NCBI RefSeq assembly: GCF_013201545.1
Contig: NZ_CP053746.1
Location: forward strand, 4,044,501 to 4,108,500
From: Pseudomonas graminis
GTDB taxonomy: Bacteria > Pseudomonadota > Gammaproteobacteria > Pseudomonadales > Pseudomonadaceae
Direction: 5' to 3'
Length of the DNA stretch: 64,000 nt
Shown: positions 9,494-18,713 of the stretch, piece after piece
How the letters are laid out: each line of letters opens with the position of its first letter
Position numbering within the stretch: position 1 is the first letter of the stretch
Notes under the pieces: model-generated
Told to the model about the DNA's origin: nothing
Databases searched by the model: none
What the model saw: the letters and a program-made list of their open reading frames with translations, nothing else
Translations under genes and position numbers: made by a program

Positions 9494-10405
9494 GTGTCCG
9501 ACGACCTCTATGAATGCCATGACAAGCGTTTCCATCGCCTGATCCTGCCCAACACCCAGCTTGAGCGCCTGTACGATCAGTGCCGCTGGGCCGAGGGGCC
9601 GGTGTGGTTCAACGACGGCGGCTATCTGCTGTGGAGCGACATCCCCAATCAGCGCATGTTGCGCTGGACCCCGGAGCAGGGCGTGTCGACGTTCCGCACC
9701 CCGTCGAATTTCGCCAACGGCAACACCCGCGACCTCCTTGGCCGGCTGATCACCTGCGAGCACGGCACCCGCAGTGTCACCCGCACTGAACCGGACGGGT
9801 CGATCACCGTTTTGGCCGAGCGATTTGAAGGCAAGCGCCTGAATTCGCCGAATGACGTGGTAGTGCACCGCGACGGCGCGGTGTGGTTCACCGATCCGAG
9901 CTACGGCATCCTCACCGATTACGAGGGTTATCAGGCCGAAGAAGAGCAGGCAGGCCGCCATGTGTATCGCATCGACCCGGAAAGCGGCGAGGTCGCCTGC
10001 ATGGCCAACGATTTCGTGCAGCCCAACGGCCTGGCGTTCTCCCCGGACGGGCAGACCTTGTACATCGCCGATTCCGGGCGCTCCCACGATCCTGACGGGC
10101 CCCACCACATCCGCGCGTTCGAGGTCATCAATGGACGTGAATTGGGGCAGTCGCGGGTGTTTGCGGTGATCGAGCCGGGCGTGCCGGACGGCATGCGCGT
10201 GGACGTGCAAGGGAATGTATGGACCAGTGCCGGCGACGGCGTTCAGTGTTTCGCCGCCGACGGTACGTTACTGGGCAAGATTCGCCTGCCGGAGACGGTC
10301 GCTAACCTGACTTTCGGCGGCCCGCGCCGCAACCGCTTGTTCATCACCGCCAACACGTCGTTGTACTCGGTGTACGTGGCGGTGGCGGGGGCCCAGGTGC
10401 CTTGA
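9494..10405 (+). CDS. SMP-30/gluconolactonase family lactonase
   Basis: A 303-aa six-bladed beta-propeller of the SMP-30/GNL family. Visible landmarks are the metal Glu in WAEGPVWF near the N-terminus, NSPNDVVVHRDGAVWFTDPSYG with the metal Asn, PNGLAFSPDGQTLYIADSG and the metal Asp region GVPDGMRVDVQGNVWTS. I choose the GTG at 9494 because AAGGA lies 8 bases upstream; an in-frame ATG at 9464 has no clear site and overlaps the permease. The enzyme probably opens a sugar lactone made from the imported substrate. Specificity is unknown. Confidence 0.85.
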   Translation: MSDDLYECHDKRFHRLILPNTQLERLYDQCRWAEGPVWFNDGGYLLWSDIPNQRMLRWTPEQGVSTFRTPSNFANGNTRDLLGRLITCEHGTRSVTRTEPDGSITVLAERFEGKRLNSPNDVVVHRDGAVWFTDPSYGILTDYEGYQAEEEQAGRHVYRIDPESGEVACMANDFVQPNGLAFSPDGQTLYIADSGRSHDPDGPHHIRAFEVINGRELGQSRVFAVIEPGVPDGMRVDVQGNVWTSAGDGVQCFAADGTLLGKIRLPETVANLTFGGPRRNRLFITANTSLYSVYVAVAGAQVP

Positions 10406-10418
10406 GCGATGCAGGGCA

Positions 10419-10447
10419 GGGCGCGTGTCGTTTTACGGAACGCGCCC
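10419..10447. terminator. Bidirectional hairpin between lactonase and chemoreceptor genes
   Basis: GGGCGCGT pairs with ACGCGCCC across a 13-base loop that contains TTTT. It lies between two convergent genes. There is no clear U tract on either side, so it is a probable but unproven terminator. Confidence 0.5.
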
Positions 10448-10453
10448 CGGTGC

Positions 10454-12478
10454 TCAAAGCTTGAAACGACCGACCACAGTGCGCAGTTCGCCGGCCAGCA
10501 GCGACAGTTCGTCCGCCGTGACCGCGTTGTCCTCGATGCCTTCCATCAACATGAAGGTGCCATTGCGGATTTCGGTGACATTGCGGTTGATGTCTTCGGA
10601 CACGGCGTGCTGCTGAACGGCAGCGCTGGCAATCTGGGTGTTCATGCCGACGATCGACTCCACACCTTCGTTGATCGCGTTCAGGCTTGAGGATGTCTGA
10701 TCGGCCGACGTCAGGCAATCCTGCGCCCGGTCCTTGCCCGCTTTCATCTGCTCCACGGCAGCGCTGGTCGCCAGTTGCAACTGCTGGATGATCCGCTGGA
10801 TTTCGGCGGTGGAGTTCTGCGTCCGTGAAGCCAGGGTCCTCACTTCGTCGGCGACCACGGCAAAGCCACGGCCTTGCTCACCGGCGCGGGCGGCTTCGAT
10901 GGCGGCGTTGAGGGCGAGCAGGTTGGTCTGGTCGGCGATGTTGCGGATCACTTCAATGACCCCGCCGATCTCTTGACTGTGCAGCGCGAGCGCCGCGACC
11001 TTTTGCGCGCTGAGGTCGACTTCGCCGGCCAGTGCCTCGATGGTCTGGCGGGTCTGCTGCATGACGCCCAGGCCTTTGCCGGACGCCTGACTGGCCTGTT
11101 CCGCCGCACGCGCCGCGCCTTCAGTGTTCTGGGCGACGTCGGCGACACTGGCGGTCATTTCGTTGATGGCGGTGGCGACCTGTTCGGTTTCGCCCTGCTG
11201 GGCGTTCATCGACACTTTGGCGCGGTCGATGGACGCAGTCAGGCGAGTCGCTGCGTCGGACACCGAACTCGAACTACGCTCGACCTGAGCCAGGGACTCG
11301 CCAAAGGCCTGAACCATGTGATTCAAACCGGTGCCGATGTCGGCCATTTCATCTTTGCCGACGACATTGACACGTGCAGTGAGATCGCCCTGGGCGATGC
11401 GGCGGGTGGCGCTCAACATGTCTTCCATGGCCCGACGCATGGCGCTGTAGATCCCGCTGAAGGCGTAAATCAGCAGCAGCCCGGCGATGGCGAACATGGC
11501 CAGCATGGCGGCGCGTTCGGCTGACTTCTCGCCCAGTCGTTTATCCAGTACCGCGGAGAGCTCGTCTTGCAACGCGTCCTGCGCCTTGTACAGCTCGGCG
11601 ACCACAGCGTTGCCTTTGGCCGGCAGCCCCTGCATGCCGGTGATGGTGTTTTCCGGTGAGGTGATCAGGGTTTGCAGGTCGCTGCGAAAGCTATCGAGGC
11701 TGGAGAGCCCGCTGCTTACGGGGGACTGAATGCGATCAGCAAGGGCCGGTTCCTGACGTCGCAGCAGGCTGAGACTCTGCAGCAGCTCCTGGCGAATCTG
11801 CGCTTCTTGCTTGAGCAGCGATTTGATCGTGCCGCGGAGGGTGTCCGTGAGCGGCTGACCTTCGTGCAGACCACTCGCCAGGCCGCGCAACTGCCCGACC
11901 ACGTTGATCTGGCGCGGCAGACGCAGGGTGCTTTGATCGATCAGGAACAGCGAGGCGTAGTCCTCGTCGAGCACCATCCCGGAGGTGGCGGAGACGAAGT
12001 AGATAAAATTCAGCGTCTGGGTCATCTGATCGCTCCATGCGTCAAACAGGGTCGCCTGATCGGCCCCGGTTTTGGTCTGGCTGATCAACCCTTCGGCCCC
12101 AGAGCGCAAGCGCTGCACACGATCTCCAGTTTCAAGCCCCGCACCCAGTTGTCGGTCGGTGGCCTCGAGTCTGGTGTACGCATCCAGCAGTTTGGCCTGG
12201 TTGGCGGCGAGGTCAGGTTGAGCTGTCTGATCGCCGCTGAGCAAGCGGTTGGTCAATGCGCGTTGCAGCATCGACAGGCGCAGCACGGGGGTGACGTCCG
12301 TCAGATAGCCCTGGCCGACTTGTTCGGAGTGGATGTTATCGATGCTGGCGTTGAGTTGATGCAGCAGGCGCGCGCCCAATAGGGCCAGCGGCAGCAGAAC
12401 GATGATGGCAAGCACCGCGAACTTGGCGGGAAAGCGCAGGCGGTTGGTCAGGTAAACGGCAGGGGCAAGAATATTCAT
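10454..12478 (-). CDS. Methyl-accepting chemotaxis protein
   Basis: A 674-aa chemoreceptor. A first membrane segment (about residues 18-40) is followed by a periplasmic sensor region of about 270 residues rich in helices, a second segment (about 325-345, [19 protein letters not shown]), a HAMP domain and the cytoplasmic signalling domain. The hairpin tip is present as [20 protein letters not shown] followed by [10 protein letters not shown]. The sensor region looks like a long four-helix bundle, but its ligand cannot be predicted. No CheB/CheR pentapeptide is at the C-terminus (it ends VVGRFKL). It is transcribed toward the lactonase and stands alone as a transcription unit. Confidence 0.92.
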   Translation of the reverse strand: MNILAPAVYLTNRLRFPAKFAVLAIIVLLPLALLGARLLHQLNASIDNIHSEQVGQGYLTDVTPVLRLSMLQRALTNRLLSGDQTAQPDLAANQAKLLDAYTRLEATDRQLGAGLETGDRVQRLRSGAEGLISQTKTGADQATLFDAWSDQMTQTLNFIYFVSATSGMVLDEDYASLFLIDQSTLRLPRQINVVGQLRGLASGLHEGQPLTDTLRGTIKSLLKQEAQIRQELLQSLSLLRRQEPALADRIQSPVSSGLSSLDSFRSDLQTLITSPENTITGMQGLPAKGNAVVAELYKAQDALQDELSAVLDKRLGEKSAERAAMLAMFAIAGLLLIYAFSGIYSAMRRAMEDMLSATRRIAQGDLTARVNVVGKDEMADIGTGLNHMVQAFGESLAQVERSSSSVSDAATRLTASIDRAKVSMNAQQGETEQVATAINEMTASVADVAQNTEGAARAAEQASQASGKGLGVMQQTRQTIEALAGEVDLSAQKVAALALHSQEIGGVIEVIRNIADQTNLLALNAAIEAARAGEQGRGFAVVADEVRTLASRTQNSTAEIQRIIQQLQLATSAAVEQMKAGKDRAQDCLTSADQTSSSLNAINEGVESIVGMNTQIASAAVQQHAVSEDINRNVTEIRNGTFMLMEGIEDNAVTADELSLLAGELRTVVGRFKL

Positions 12479-12845
12479 GCGGCTCTCACAGCCCCTAAGC
12501 GGGGCGATTAGGATTTTGTCGGTGAGAACGGTCCTTTTTCTCGGAAGTCAGTGGCGCTGACGACTTTTCTGCAGGAAGCGTTATGGCTGGCTGCGGGTCG
12601 CTCTGATCCATCTGTCGGCGCCGATCGTATTAACTTTATTAAAACTTGTACAAAACTTTATTTATGTATAGCTTTGGAACTGAATCGATTAACTGATGTC
12701 TTTGTGATATCACTTTTCTCAACTCGGCCGAAGTCTGTTTTTAGGCTGTTATCACTGCTTCGCACCTTCCGTCATGAAGCAGTGTCAGCAGTAGTGGCCA
12801 TGAGATATCATTCAATCCGTATTTTTAGAACCGAGGGCGCAGGCC
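12479..12845. promoter_or_regulatory. Intergenic region between divergent chemoreceptor and EAL genes
   Basis: A 367-base region, AT-rich in its middle (about 12625-12720), which is unusual for this GC-rich window. It must hold the promoters of both flanking genes. A frame of 105 codons crosses it (12551-12868) but has no ribosome binding site or recognisable domain and overlaps the EAL start, so I do not call it a gene. Confidence 0.45.
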
Positions 12846-14654
12846 ATGAACTGTTCGCTGCAAATTGAGCAGAAGCGCCTGTCCGCGGTTCACGCTTTGC
12901 AATGGCTGGAAACCGCACACAGTGAGGATTTCGACCGCCTGTGTCGCCTGGCTGCTGCGCACTTTCGCGTACCGACGGTGTTGGTATCGCTGGTGGAAAA
13001 AGACCGCCAGTGGTTCCCCGGTCGTGTAGGTTTCGACGCGAGTCAGACGCCTATCGAGCAGTCATTCTGCCGCTACACCATTCAGAATTCCGGCGTCATG
13101 GTGGTCAATGACGCCACGCTGGACGTGCGCTTCGCCGACAACGCGCTGGTTACCCGACCTGATGGCATCCGTTTCTACGCCGGGGCGCCGTTGTGCAATC
13201 AGCACGGCGATGTGCTCGGCAGCTTTTGCCTGATCGACACAGTTCCCCGCGAGTTCCAGCCCGACGAAGTGGCTGTCCTCGAAGATTTTGCGCAGCTGGT
13301 CATGGGGCAGGTCGAACAGTGCCAGGTGATGCGTTACCGCCACCCTGTCAGCCGCCTGCCCAACTTGCAGCAGTTCCTGCTGGACACCCAGGGCGTTGAG
13401 GTGACCGCAAGCCAGGTGAGACTCATGGTGGTAATCCGCACCCAGCCGGTGATGAGCGTTGCGGATATCAGCGTGAGCAGCAATCTGGATGCGCAGCAGA
13501 CGCGTCGCGACATGGCTCACTGCCTGCGTCGTCGCCTGGATGGCATCGCCGAGCTGTACCACGTCAGCGACCAGGATTTCTGTGTGCAGATGAGCTGCGA
13601 CCGGTCTCGCCGCGACGACCTGGTTCGCATGCTGTTGGCCCTGATCACGGAGCCGTTCACTCATCAGCAGGTTGCCGTGGGGCTGGCGTGCTGTGACGAC
13701 GGACTGAACTCCGCCGCTGCGCTCATGGGCAAAGCGACTCACGCGGCGGGGAGGGCGGTTTATCGACAGGTGCCGTGGGCGGCGTATGACGAAGCGGAGG
13801 ATTGCGCCCAGCGGCGCGCCTTGACCCTGCTCAACGAACTCGCCGAGTCGTTGGTCAGTGGCGACATCTATCTGGAGTACCAGCCGCGTTTCAGCCTGCA
13901 GGATGGCCGTCTGCTCAGCGTAGAGGCGTTGATTCGCTGGACCCATCCGATGCTGGGCAAGATCTGGCCAAGCGAGTTCATTCCGTTGATCGAGAGCGCC
14001 GGCAGGATCAGCACGGTGACCCGATGGGTCATTGATCGGGCGCTGAGCGACCTCAGCGGCTGGATCGACGAAGAGGTGCGTCTCTCGCTCAACCTGTCGC
14101 CGCTGGACTTCGCCGATCTGGACATCGCTTTGACGCTGCAAAGCGCCTGCGACCGGCACGGCGTGAAACCGGCTCGGCTGGAAGTCGAGATCACCGAAGG
14201 CGAATGGATTCGGGCCGACAAGCGCGTCATTGCCCAGCTCACTCGTATTCGCGAGTTGGGCGTTGACGTGGCCATCGACGATTTTGGCGCGGGGTACAGC
14301 AACTTTGCCTACTTGCACGAAATCCCGGCCAATATCCTCAAGCTGGACAAATCCCTGGTCACGGACCTCGAGAGCAACCCGCGCAACCGCATCATTGCCC
14401 GATCCGTGCTGCACCTGGCCGGCGAGCTGGGCTATCGCACTGTCGCGGAAGGCGTCGAGACGTTCCGGTGCATGAGCCTGGTGCGGGAGTTCGGCTGCGA
14501 GGAAGCGCAGGGGTATTTCCTCAGCCGGCCGCTGAAGCTGCAACAGCTCAAAGAGCAGTGCCAGAACATTGCGCTGACGTTCACCCCTGAGCCGTCGAAC
14601 GCGCAGATTTATGCGGATCTGGCTGATACGGATCAGGTGATAGAAGCAGCGTGA
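12846..14654 (+). CDS. GAF-EAL cyclic-di-GMP phosphodiesterase with degenerate GGDEF
   Basis: A 602-aa protein. An N-terminal GAF domain (about residues 25-165, with PTVLVSLVEKDRQWFPGRVG) is followed by a region that aligns to a GGDEF fold but has VSDQDF in place of GGDEF, so cyclase activity is unlikely. A full EAL domain covers about residues 340-580: VEALIRW, LNLSP, EVEITE, DDFGAGYS, LKLDKSL and AEGVE are all present, so it should hydrolyse c-di-GMP. No signal peptide or membrane segment is seen. The GAF domain probably senses a small intracellular ligand. Confidence 0.9.
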   Translation: MNCSLQIEQKRLSAVHALQWLETAHSEDFDRLCRLAAAHFRVPTVLVSLVEKDRQWFPGRVGFDASQTPIEQSFCRYTIQNSGVMVVNDATLDVRFADNALVTRPDGIRFYAGAPLCNQHGDVLGSFCLIDTVPREFQPDEVAVLEDFAQLVMGQVEQCQVMRYRHPVSRLPNLQQFLLDTQGVEVTASQVRLMVVIRTQPVMSVADISVSSNLDAQQTRRDMAHCLRRRLDGIAELYHVSDQDFCVQMSCDRSRRDDLVRMLLALITEPFTHQQVAVGLACCDDGLNSAAALMGKATHAAGRAVYRQVPWAAYDEAEDCAQRRALTLLNELAESLVSGDIYLEYQPRFSLQDGRLLSVEALIRWTHPMLGKIWPSEFIPLIESAGRISTVTRWVIDRALSDLSGWIDEEVRLSLNLSPLDFADLDIALTLQSACDRHGVKPARLEVEITEGEWIRADKRVIAQLTRIRELGVDVAIDDFGAGYSNFAYLHEIPANILKLDKSLVTDLESNPRNRIIARSVLHLAGELGYRTVAEGVETFRCMSLVREFGCEEAQGYFLSRPLKLQQLKEQCQNIALTFTPEPSNAQIYADLADTDQVIEAA

Positions 14655-14660
14655 CCCTTG

Positions 14661-14835
14661 CCGGGTTCCAGAGTGGGACGGGCCTCAGCCGGGAAGGGAC
14701 CGGTGTGAACACCCGCAATCCTGCGGTGTAACCCCCGACGCCTTCCCGGCTAAAGCCGGTCCTACAGAAGACGTCAAAGCCGGTCCCACGGTCGGGGTCA
14801 ATGCCGGTCCTGTCCCGATCAAGGCAAGTCCTACT
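14661..14835. repeat. REP cluster
   Basis: Several REP-type palindromes lie between the EAL gene and the glyoxalase gene, for example TTCCCGGCTAAAGCCGGTCC at about 14741-14760 and an inverted copy CCTCAGCCGGGAAGGGACC just before. Shorter degenerate AAAGCCGGTCCCAC-like units follow. The location between the ends of two convergent genes is typical for REPs. Confidence 0.75.
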
Positions 14836-14847
14836 GATCGAGCGCGA

Positions 14848-15378
14848 TTACTCGCCCGATACCGGCGATGGCTGGATGATTTCGACCCAGTAGCCATCCG
14901 GATCCTTGATGAAGGCCAGGCTTTTCATCCGGCCGTCAGTCAGGCGTTTCTGGAAGTCCACGCCCAATTCTTCAAAGCGCGCGCAGGCAGCCTTCACGTC
15001 GGGCACCGAAATGCAGATATGGCCGAAGCCACGCGGGTCGGTGTTGCCGTTGTGGTAGGAAAACGCAGGGTCCTTCTCGGTGCCGTGGTTGTGGGTCAGT
15101 TCGAGCACGCCGGGGATACCTTTCATCCAGACGTTGCGCGCGGCGTCGTCCTGTGGAATCTGCGCCTTGTCCACCAGCGCCAGGAAGTAAAGGCTGAATT
15201 CGGCTTCCGGGAAGTCGCGTTTTTCCACCAGGCTGAAACCCAGCACGCGTGTGTAGAAATCCAGGGAAGCAGTGATGTCCTTGACCCGCAACATCGTGTG
15301 GTTGAAGACGAATTTTGCAGTCGATGCGTCCGGGGTGGCCGTGACGCCGGGGAAGGTGTTCAGGTCGTGCAGACTCAT
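14848..15378 (-). CDS. gloA: Glyoxalase I (lactoylglutathione lyase)
   Basis: A 176-aa vicinal oxygen chelate enzyme that converts the methylglyoxal-glutathione hemithioacetal to S-lactoylglutathione. The metal ligands are recognisable: His in [10 protein letters not shown], Glu in [10 protein letters not shown], His in GFGHICISV and Glu in YWVEIIQP. Strand-helix pattern and length match the longer eukaryote-like and Pseudomonas GloA forms (about 175 aa), which usually prefer zinc. It is a single gene with no visible operon partner. The start MSLHDLNTF is the most upstream sensible ATG. Confidence 0.92.
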   Translation of the reverse strand: MSLHDLNTFPGVTATPDASTAKFVFNHTMLRVKDITASLDFYTRVLGFSLVEKRDFPEAEFSLYFLALVDKAQIPQDDAARNVWMKGIPGVLELTHNHGTEKDPAFSYHNGNTDPRGFGHICISVPDVKAACARFEELGVDFQKRLTDGRMKSLAFIKDPDGYWVEIIQPSPVSGE

Positions 15379-15527
15379 GGTTGTCTCCGGGTTAACGCTA
15401 AAATGTTGCGTAATGATACGGACTCATGAACGACTCGCCAAACCGAAGGCGCATAAAACGCGGCTTTCGGCTTGTGGGCAATGGATGACCGGCTCACACT
15501 TCGCGGCTCGACATCCAGGTACCGCCC

Positions 15528-16082
15528 ATGCATCTCTCATTGCGCTCATGCGCCCGCGTTGCTTTCTGTCTCGTGCTGATGATTCCGGGCGTCGCGTCTT
15601 CGGCGGACGCCATGATTATCTGGCCCGAAGGCTGGGAAGTGGAAGCGCTGCCCCAGCCACCGCCGAGCGAAGGTCAGCTCACCGTGCAAATACGACAGCG
15701 TGCGGTTAAAAACGATCAGAACGGCGATCCGGCCATGGTGGTGGAGCTGACTCAGACGCAGCTGCAGCCCGGTCACTCGGTCAATGTGCAGAGCGTGCTG
15801 CTGGAGATGCGCAAGGCGGTGCAGGTCAATTTTGCCCGCGGCGGTTTTCAGAGCGTCTGCACGCGAATGAAAGACAGCACGCTGAGCGACATCCCGGCGA
15901 TGGAGACCACGTGCACGATCACCCAGAACGGCAACCACGTCATGACACAGACACTGGTAGCAGCGGCCAGTCCGCAATTGGCGTGGTCGTTGTCGTATGC
16001 CGGCTCGGCACAGGGCTATGCGGCCCATAAAGACGAAGTGCTGCGAATCAGGGACAGCCTGCGCCTCGGATCGGAGCAGTAG
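15528..16082 (+). CDS. Small exported protein, possibly DUF4946
   Basis: A 184-aa protein with a signal peptide (residues 1 to about 26, MHLSLRSCARVAFCLVLMIP, then VASSADA). The mature part begins with IIWPEGWEVEALPQPPP and is mostly beta-strand. It has two cysteines (in SVCTRMKD and TTCTITQ) that could form a disulfide. It resembles the Pseudomonas DUF4946 family in length and start, a recollection I cannot verify. No function is known to me. A GC-rich hairpin follows its stop. Confidence 0.6.
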   Translation: MHLSLRSCARVAFCLVLMIPGVASSADAMIIWPEGWEVEALPQPPPSEGQLTVQIRQRAVKNDQNGDPAMVVELTQTQLQPGHSVNVQSVLLEMRKAVQVNFARGGFQSVCTRMKDSTLSDIPAMETTCTITQNGNHVMTQTLVAAASPQLAWSLSYAGSAQGYAAHKDEVLRIRDSLRLGSEQ

Positions 16083-16121
16083 GGTCGAGGCAGGATCTAC
16101 ACAAATCGCGGGCATAAAGAA

Positions 16122-16137
16122 GCCCGCCGAAGCGGGC
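16122..16137 (+). terminator. Hairpin after the exported-protein gene
   Basis: GCCCGC pairs with GCGGGC around a CGAA tetraloop, 40 bases after the stop codon. The U tract is poor, so it is a likely but not strong intrinsic terminator. Confidence 0.5.
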
Positions 16138-16576
16138 ATTGGGGCACTAATCCTTTAGTAGCCTCCATCCTCTACAACCCGGTGTGAAAAAAATGTGAAG
16201 CTCACGAGCCGTTCAGCCGTGGAGGGAAAATTAGTCTGTTCATGCATGAAGGCTCATGGCCAGCCTCAGCGCCCCTCACGTCCATATTTAACGTGATAAA
16301 TAACGCGGGTGAAACTCGACGATCAAGCATGCTATACGCCAGCCGGGTATTGAAAGCGATATATCCCTTTAATACGAAGCTGTTCAGCTAATTGTCAGGT
16401 TTGATATTCAAACCGTGCCTGCGCCGGCTTGCATTATTTAAAATACCTCACCTTTGGCTGGCTGTTATCAGCGCTCAGAGCACATGTTTCATTGCCATGC
16501 CGACCTACTTGCAGAGAAGCCCCGCGAGCAGAGCTTCCTCTCAATGTTGCAGGCCAATGTTTAAGGGAGCAGCAGA
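16138..16576. other. AT-rich gene-free region before the mvaT-like gene
   Basis: These 439 bases have clearly lower GC than the surroundings and no supported gene. A 62-codon frame (16392-16580) has no ribosome binding site and no recognisable product. The stretch may be silenced DNA beside the MvaT-like gene, but that is conjecture. Confidence 0.4.
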
Positions 16577-16942
16577 CTAGCGGCCGCGCAACCACGAATC
16601 AACGGTTTCGGCACCGTATTGTATTTTCCAGTTTTTCAACCCGCGATGATTGCCGCCTTTGGTTTCGATCACTTCGCCGGTGTGCGGATTTTGATAGACC
16701 TTGACGACCCGCGGACGGCGGCGTTTCGGAGCTGCTGGCGCGGAGGTGGAGGCGCCGGTGTGGGGGTCGAGGATGGCAATGATGTCGCGCAAGGTCTTGT
16801 CGTACTTGCTCATCAGGGCCTGCAACTGCTGCTCGAACTCGATTTCCTTCTTCAATCCGTCGTCGTTCTTCAGGTACTCCAGCTGGGCCAGTTGCTCCTG
16901 AAGGGCTTTTTCTGCTGCGCGATATTCGGCAAGTCTGGACAA
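16577..16942 (-). CDS. MvaT/MvaU-family xenogeneic silencer, TTG start
   Basis: A 121-aa H-NS-like nucleoid protein of the MvaT family. The N-terminal coiled coil begins SRLAEYRAAEKALQEQLAQL and a basic linker PKRRRPRVVKVYQNPHTGEV precedes the DNA-binding domain, which contains GGNHRGLKNWKIQYG and the AETVDSWL end typical of the family. The start is a TTG at 16942 with GGAG 7 bases upstream. The frame stays open further upstream to 17041, but that part lacks a site and does not look like the family. Pseudomonas usually have several paralogues, so a symbol is not assigned. It would silence AT-rich DNA, and both flanks here are AT-rich. Confidence 0.85.
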   Translation of the reverse strand: MSRLAEYRAAEKALQEQLAQLEYLKNDDGLKKEIEFEQQLQALMSKYDKTLRDIIAILDPHTGASTSAPAAPKRRRPRVVKVYQNPHTGEVIETKGGNHRGLKNWKIQYGAETVDSWLRGR

Positions 16943-17441
16943 AATGATACTCCGGCAATTAATGGCTGTTGTCAGCTCAATGCAAGCAACCTTGCACGCA
17001 CTACGATGCGCATCGGGTTCTGCTGCTTTTGGTTTCACCACGTTCTACCGTGTCCTTGACATCAGGATCGGCCGTCGACACTAACTTCTAAGGATGAGCG
17101 TTGGTATCAAGACGGGGTAGTTCAATTGTGGCGCGAGTAAATAATGCACGTTTTTTACGCATTGTAAAATAGCGGATTTACTCATCGCTAAGTGAAACAC
17201 CTCGGAGACGATAAGCGGGTCTGACAAAAAAACAATAATAGGCGCAAAGCGTTGTAAGTAATTTCTTATACTTTAGCGCTATTGGAAACTATCCCGTCTC
17301 AAGAGCGGCGGCCAACGGCCGCCTACTCGCACCGACCGGACCACGTCCGAAACCCGGGCGGACGGGCGACACTGACCCTGCATCTCTGTGCCACCGTGGT
17401 TCGGGCCGATACCCACAGCATCGAACGCGGACCGGCTCTCC
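16943..17441. other. Gene-free region between mvaT-like and chrA genes
   Basis: About 500 bases. The part from 17090 to 17290 is AT-rich and probably holds the promoter of the silencer gene. The rest (17290-17441) is GC-rich and without a gene I can support; frames across it are antisense extensions over chrA. Confidence 0.4.
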
Positions 17442-18659
17442 TCACCACACCGGACTTAGCAACCATCCGATCAGGCCGATCCCCAAGACAACCAACCACG
17501 GAGGGACCTTCCAGAACATTAAGGCAACAAGGGCGATCAGGGCCAGCCCGACGTCTTGGGGTTTTGAGATGGCGCTCGTCCAGACCGGGTTGTACAAAGC
17601 CGCCAAGAGAAGCCCGACCACCCCCGCGTTGATGCCTGCAAGTGCCGCCTGGGTACGAATGCCTTGCTGCAGCTGCTCCCAGAATGGCAACACCCCGATC
17701 ACGAGAAGAAATGAAGGTGCAAAGATGGCGGCAAGGCAAACCGATGCGCCGACCCAACCCGACGGCGGGACGCTCATGGACGCACCGAGAAAGGCGGCGA
17801 ACGTGAAGAGTGGGCCGGGTACGGCCTGAGCTACGCCATACCCGGCGAGGAAGGTATCGTTGGCTACCCAGCCGTTGGGTACCGTTGCCGTTTGAAGTAA
17901 CGGCAGCACCACATGCCCCCCTCCGAAGACTAATGAGCCGGCCCGGTAGAAGTCCTGCACCCGGGCCAGGGTTTGAGAGGGCAGAACCTGCATCAATAAC
18001 GGAAGGCCAGCCAACAAGCTGAAAAACACCAGTAACGAGATCACACCTACTTTCCGGCTGATGGAAATCGGCAAAGATTCCACTGGCTGTCGTTGATCGG
18101 TTTTAAAACACACCAGACCTACCCCGGCGGTGCAGACGATTACACTAATCTGGCCCATTGCATTGGGCCACAGCAGTGCAGCGCAGGCAGAGAATGCGGC
18201 GATTGTCACGCGAAGCACATCGGTACAAAGCTGGCGGGCCATACCCCAGACAGCCTGAGCGACGACAGCGACCGCGACAATTTTAAGGCCATGCAACAGG
18301 CCGTGTGGGAAAGCGCTTCCCCACGTGGATAGACCCTTTGCGAACAGAACCAGGATTATCGCCGATGGCAAGGTGAAACCTGCCCATGCTGCGACGGCTC
18401 CGGAAAATCCGGCACGCGACAGTCCCAATCCTATCCCGACCTGGCTACTCGCAGGCCCCGGCAGGAATTGGCACAGAGCGACCAAGTCGGCATAGCTGCG
18501 CTCGCTCAGCCATTGGCGTCGCGCAACGAACTCCTCGCGAAAGTACGCCAAGTGCGCAATCGGGCCTCCGAAAGACGTCAGTCCCAAGCGCAAAAATACA
18601 AGGAACACCCGCCATGCGGAGTCAGCCGCGACCACCTTTTTCCTGCTTGCTGGTACCAC
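17442..18659 (-). CDS. chrA: Chromate transporter, ChrA family (two CHR domains)
   Basis: A 405-aa inner-membrane protein of the CHR superfamily, which exports chromate in known members. Both halves show the family signatures: FLRLGLTSFGGPIAHLAYF and FLPGPASSQVGIGLGL in the N-terminal domain, then FGGGHVVLPLLQ and AVPGPLFTFAAFLGA in the C-terminal domain. The start is a GTG at 18659 with GGGGAG upstream. It is followed upstream, on the same strand, by a haloacid-dehalogenase-like gene 54 bases away, so the two may be cotranscribed. No chrB regulator is nearby. Chromate specificity is inferred from family only. Confidence 0.85.
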   Translation of the reverse strand: MVPASRKKVVAADSAWRVFLVFLRLGLTSFGGPIAHLAYFREEFVARRQWLSERSYADLVALCQFLPGPASSQVGIGLGLSRAGFSGAVAAWAGFTLPSAIILVLFAKGLSTWGSAFPHGLLHGLKIVAVAVVAQAVWGMARQLCTDVLRVTIAAFSACAALLWPNAMGQISVIVCTAGVGLVCFKTDQRQPVESLPISISRKVGVISLLVFFSLLAGLPLLMQVLPSQTLARVQDFYRAGSLVFGGGHVVLPLLQTATVPNGWVANDTFLAGYGVAQAVPGPLFTFAAFLGASMSVPPSGWVGASVCLAAIFAPSFLLVIGVLPFWEQLQQGIRTQAALAGINAGVVGLLLAALYNPVWTSAISKPQDVGLALIALVALMFWKVPPWLVVLGIGLIGWLLSPVW

Positions 18660-18713
18660 CTCGCATGCTCCCCTCAGTGCCTGATGCAGTTGGAATGCCA
18701 GGAAGACCTCGGG

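Noticed and set aside
12551..12868. A 105-codon frame ahead of the EAL gene
   Set aside because: No ribosome binding site or domain, and it overlaps the EAL gene start and an AT-rich promoter region.
16392..16704. Short plus-strand frames near the mvaT-like gene
   Set aside because: No ribosome binding site, low-GC non-coding composition, and overlap with the well-supported minus-strand gene.
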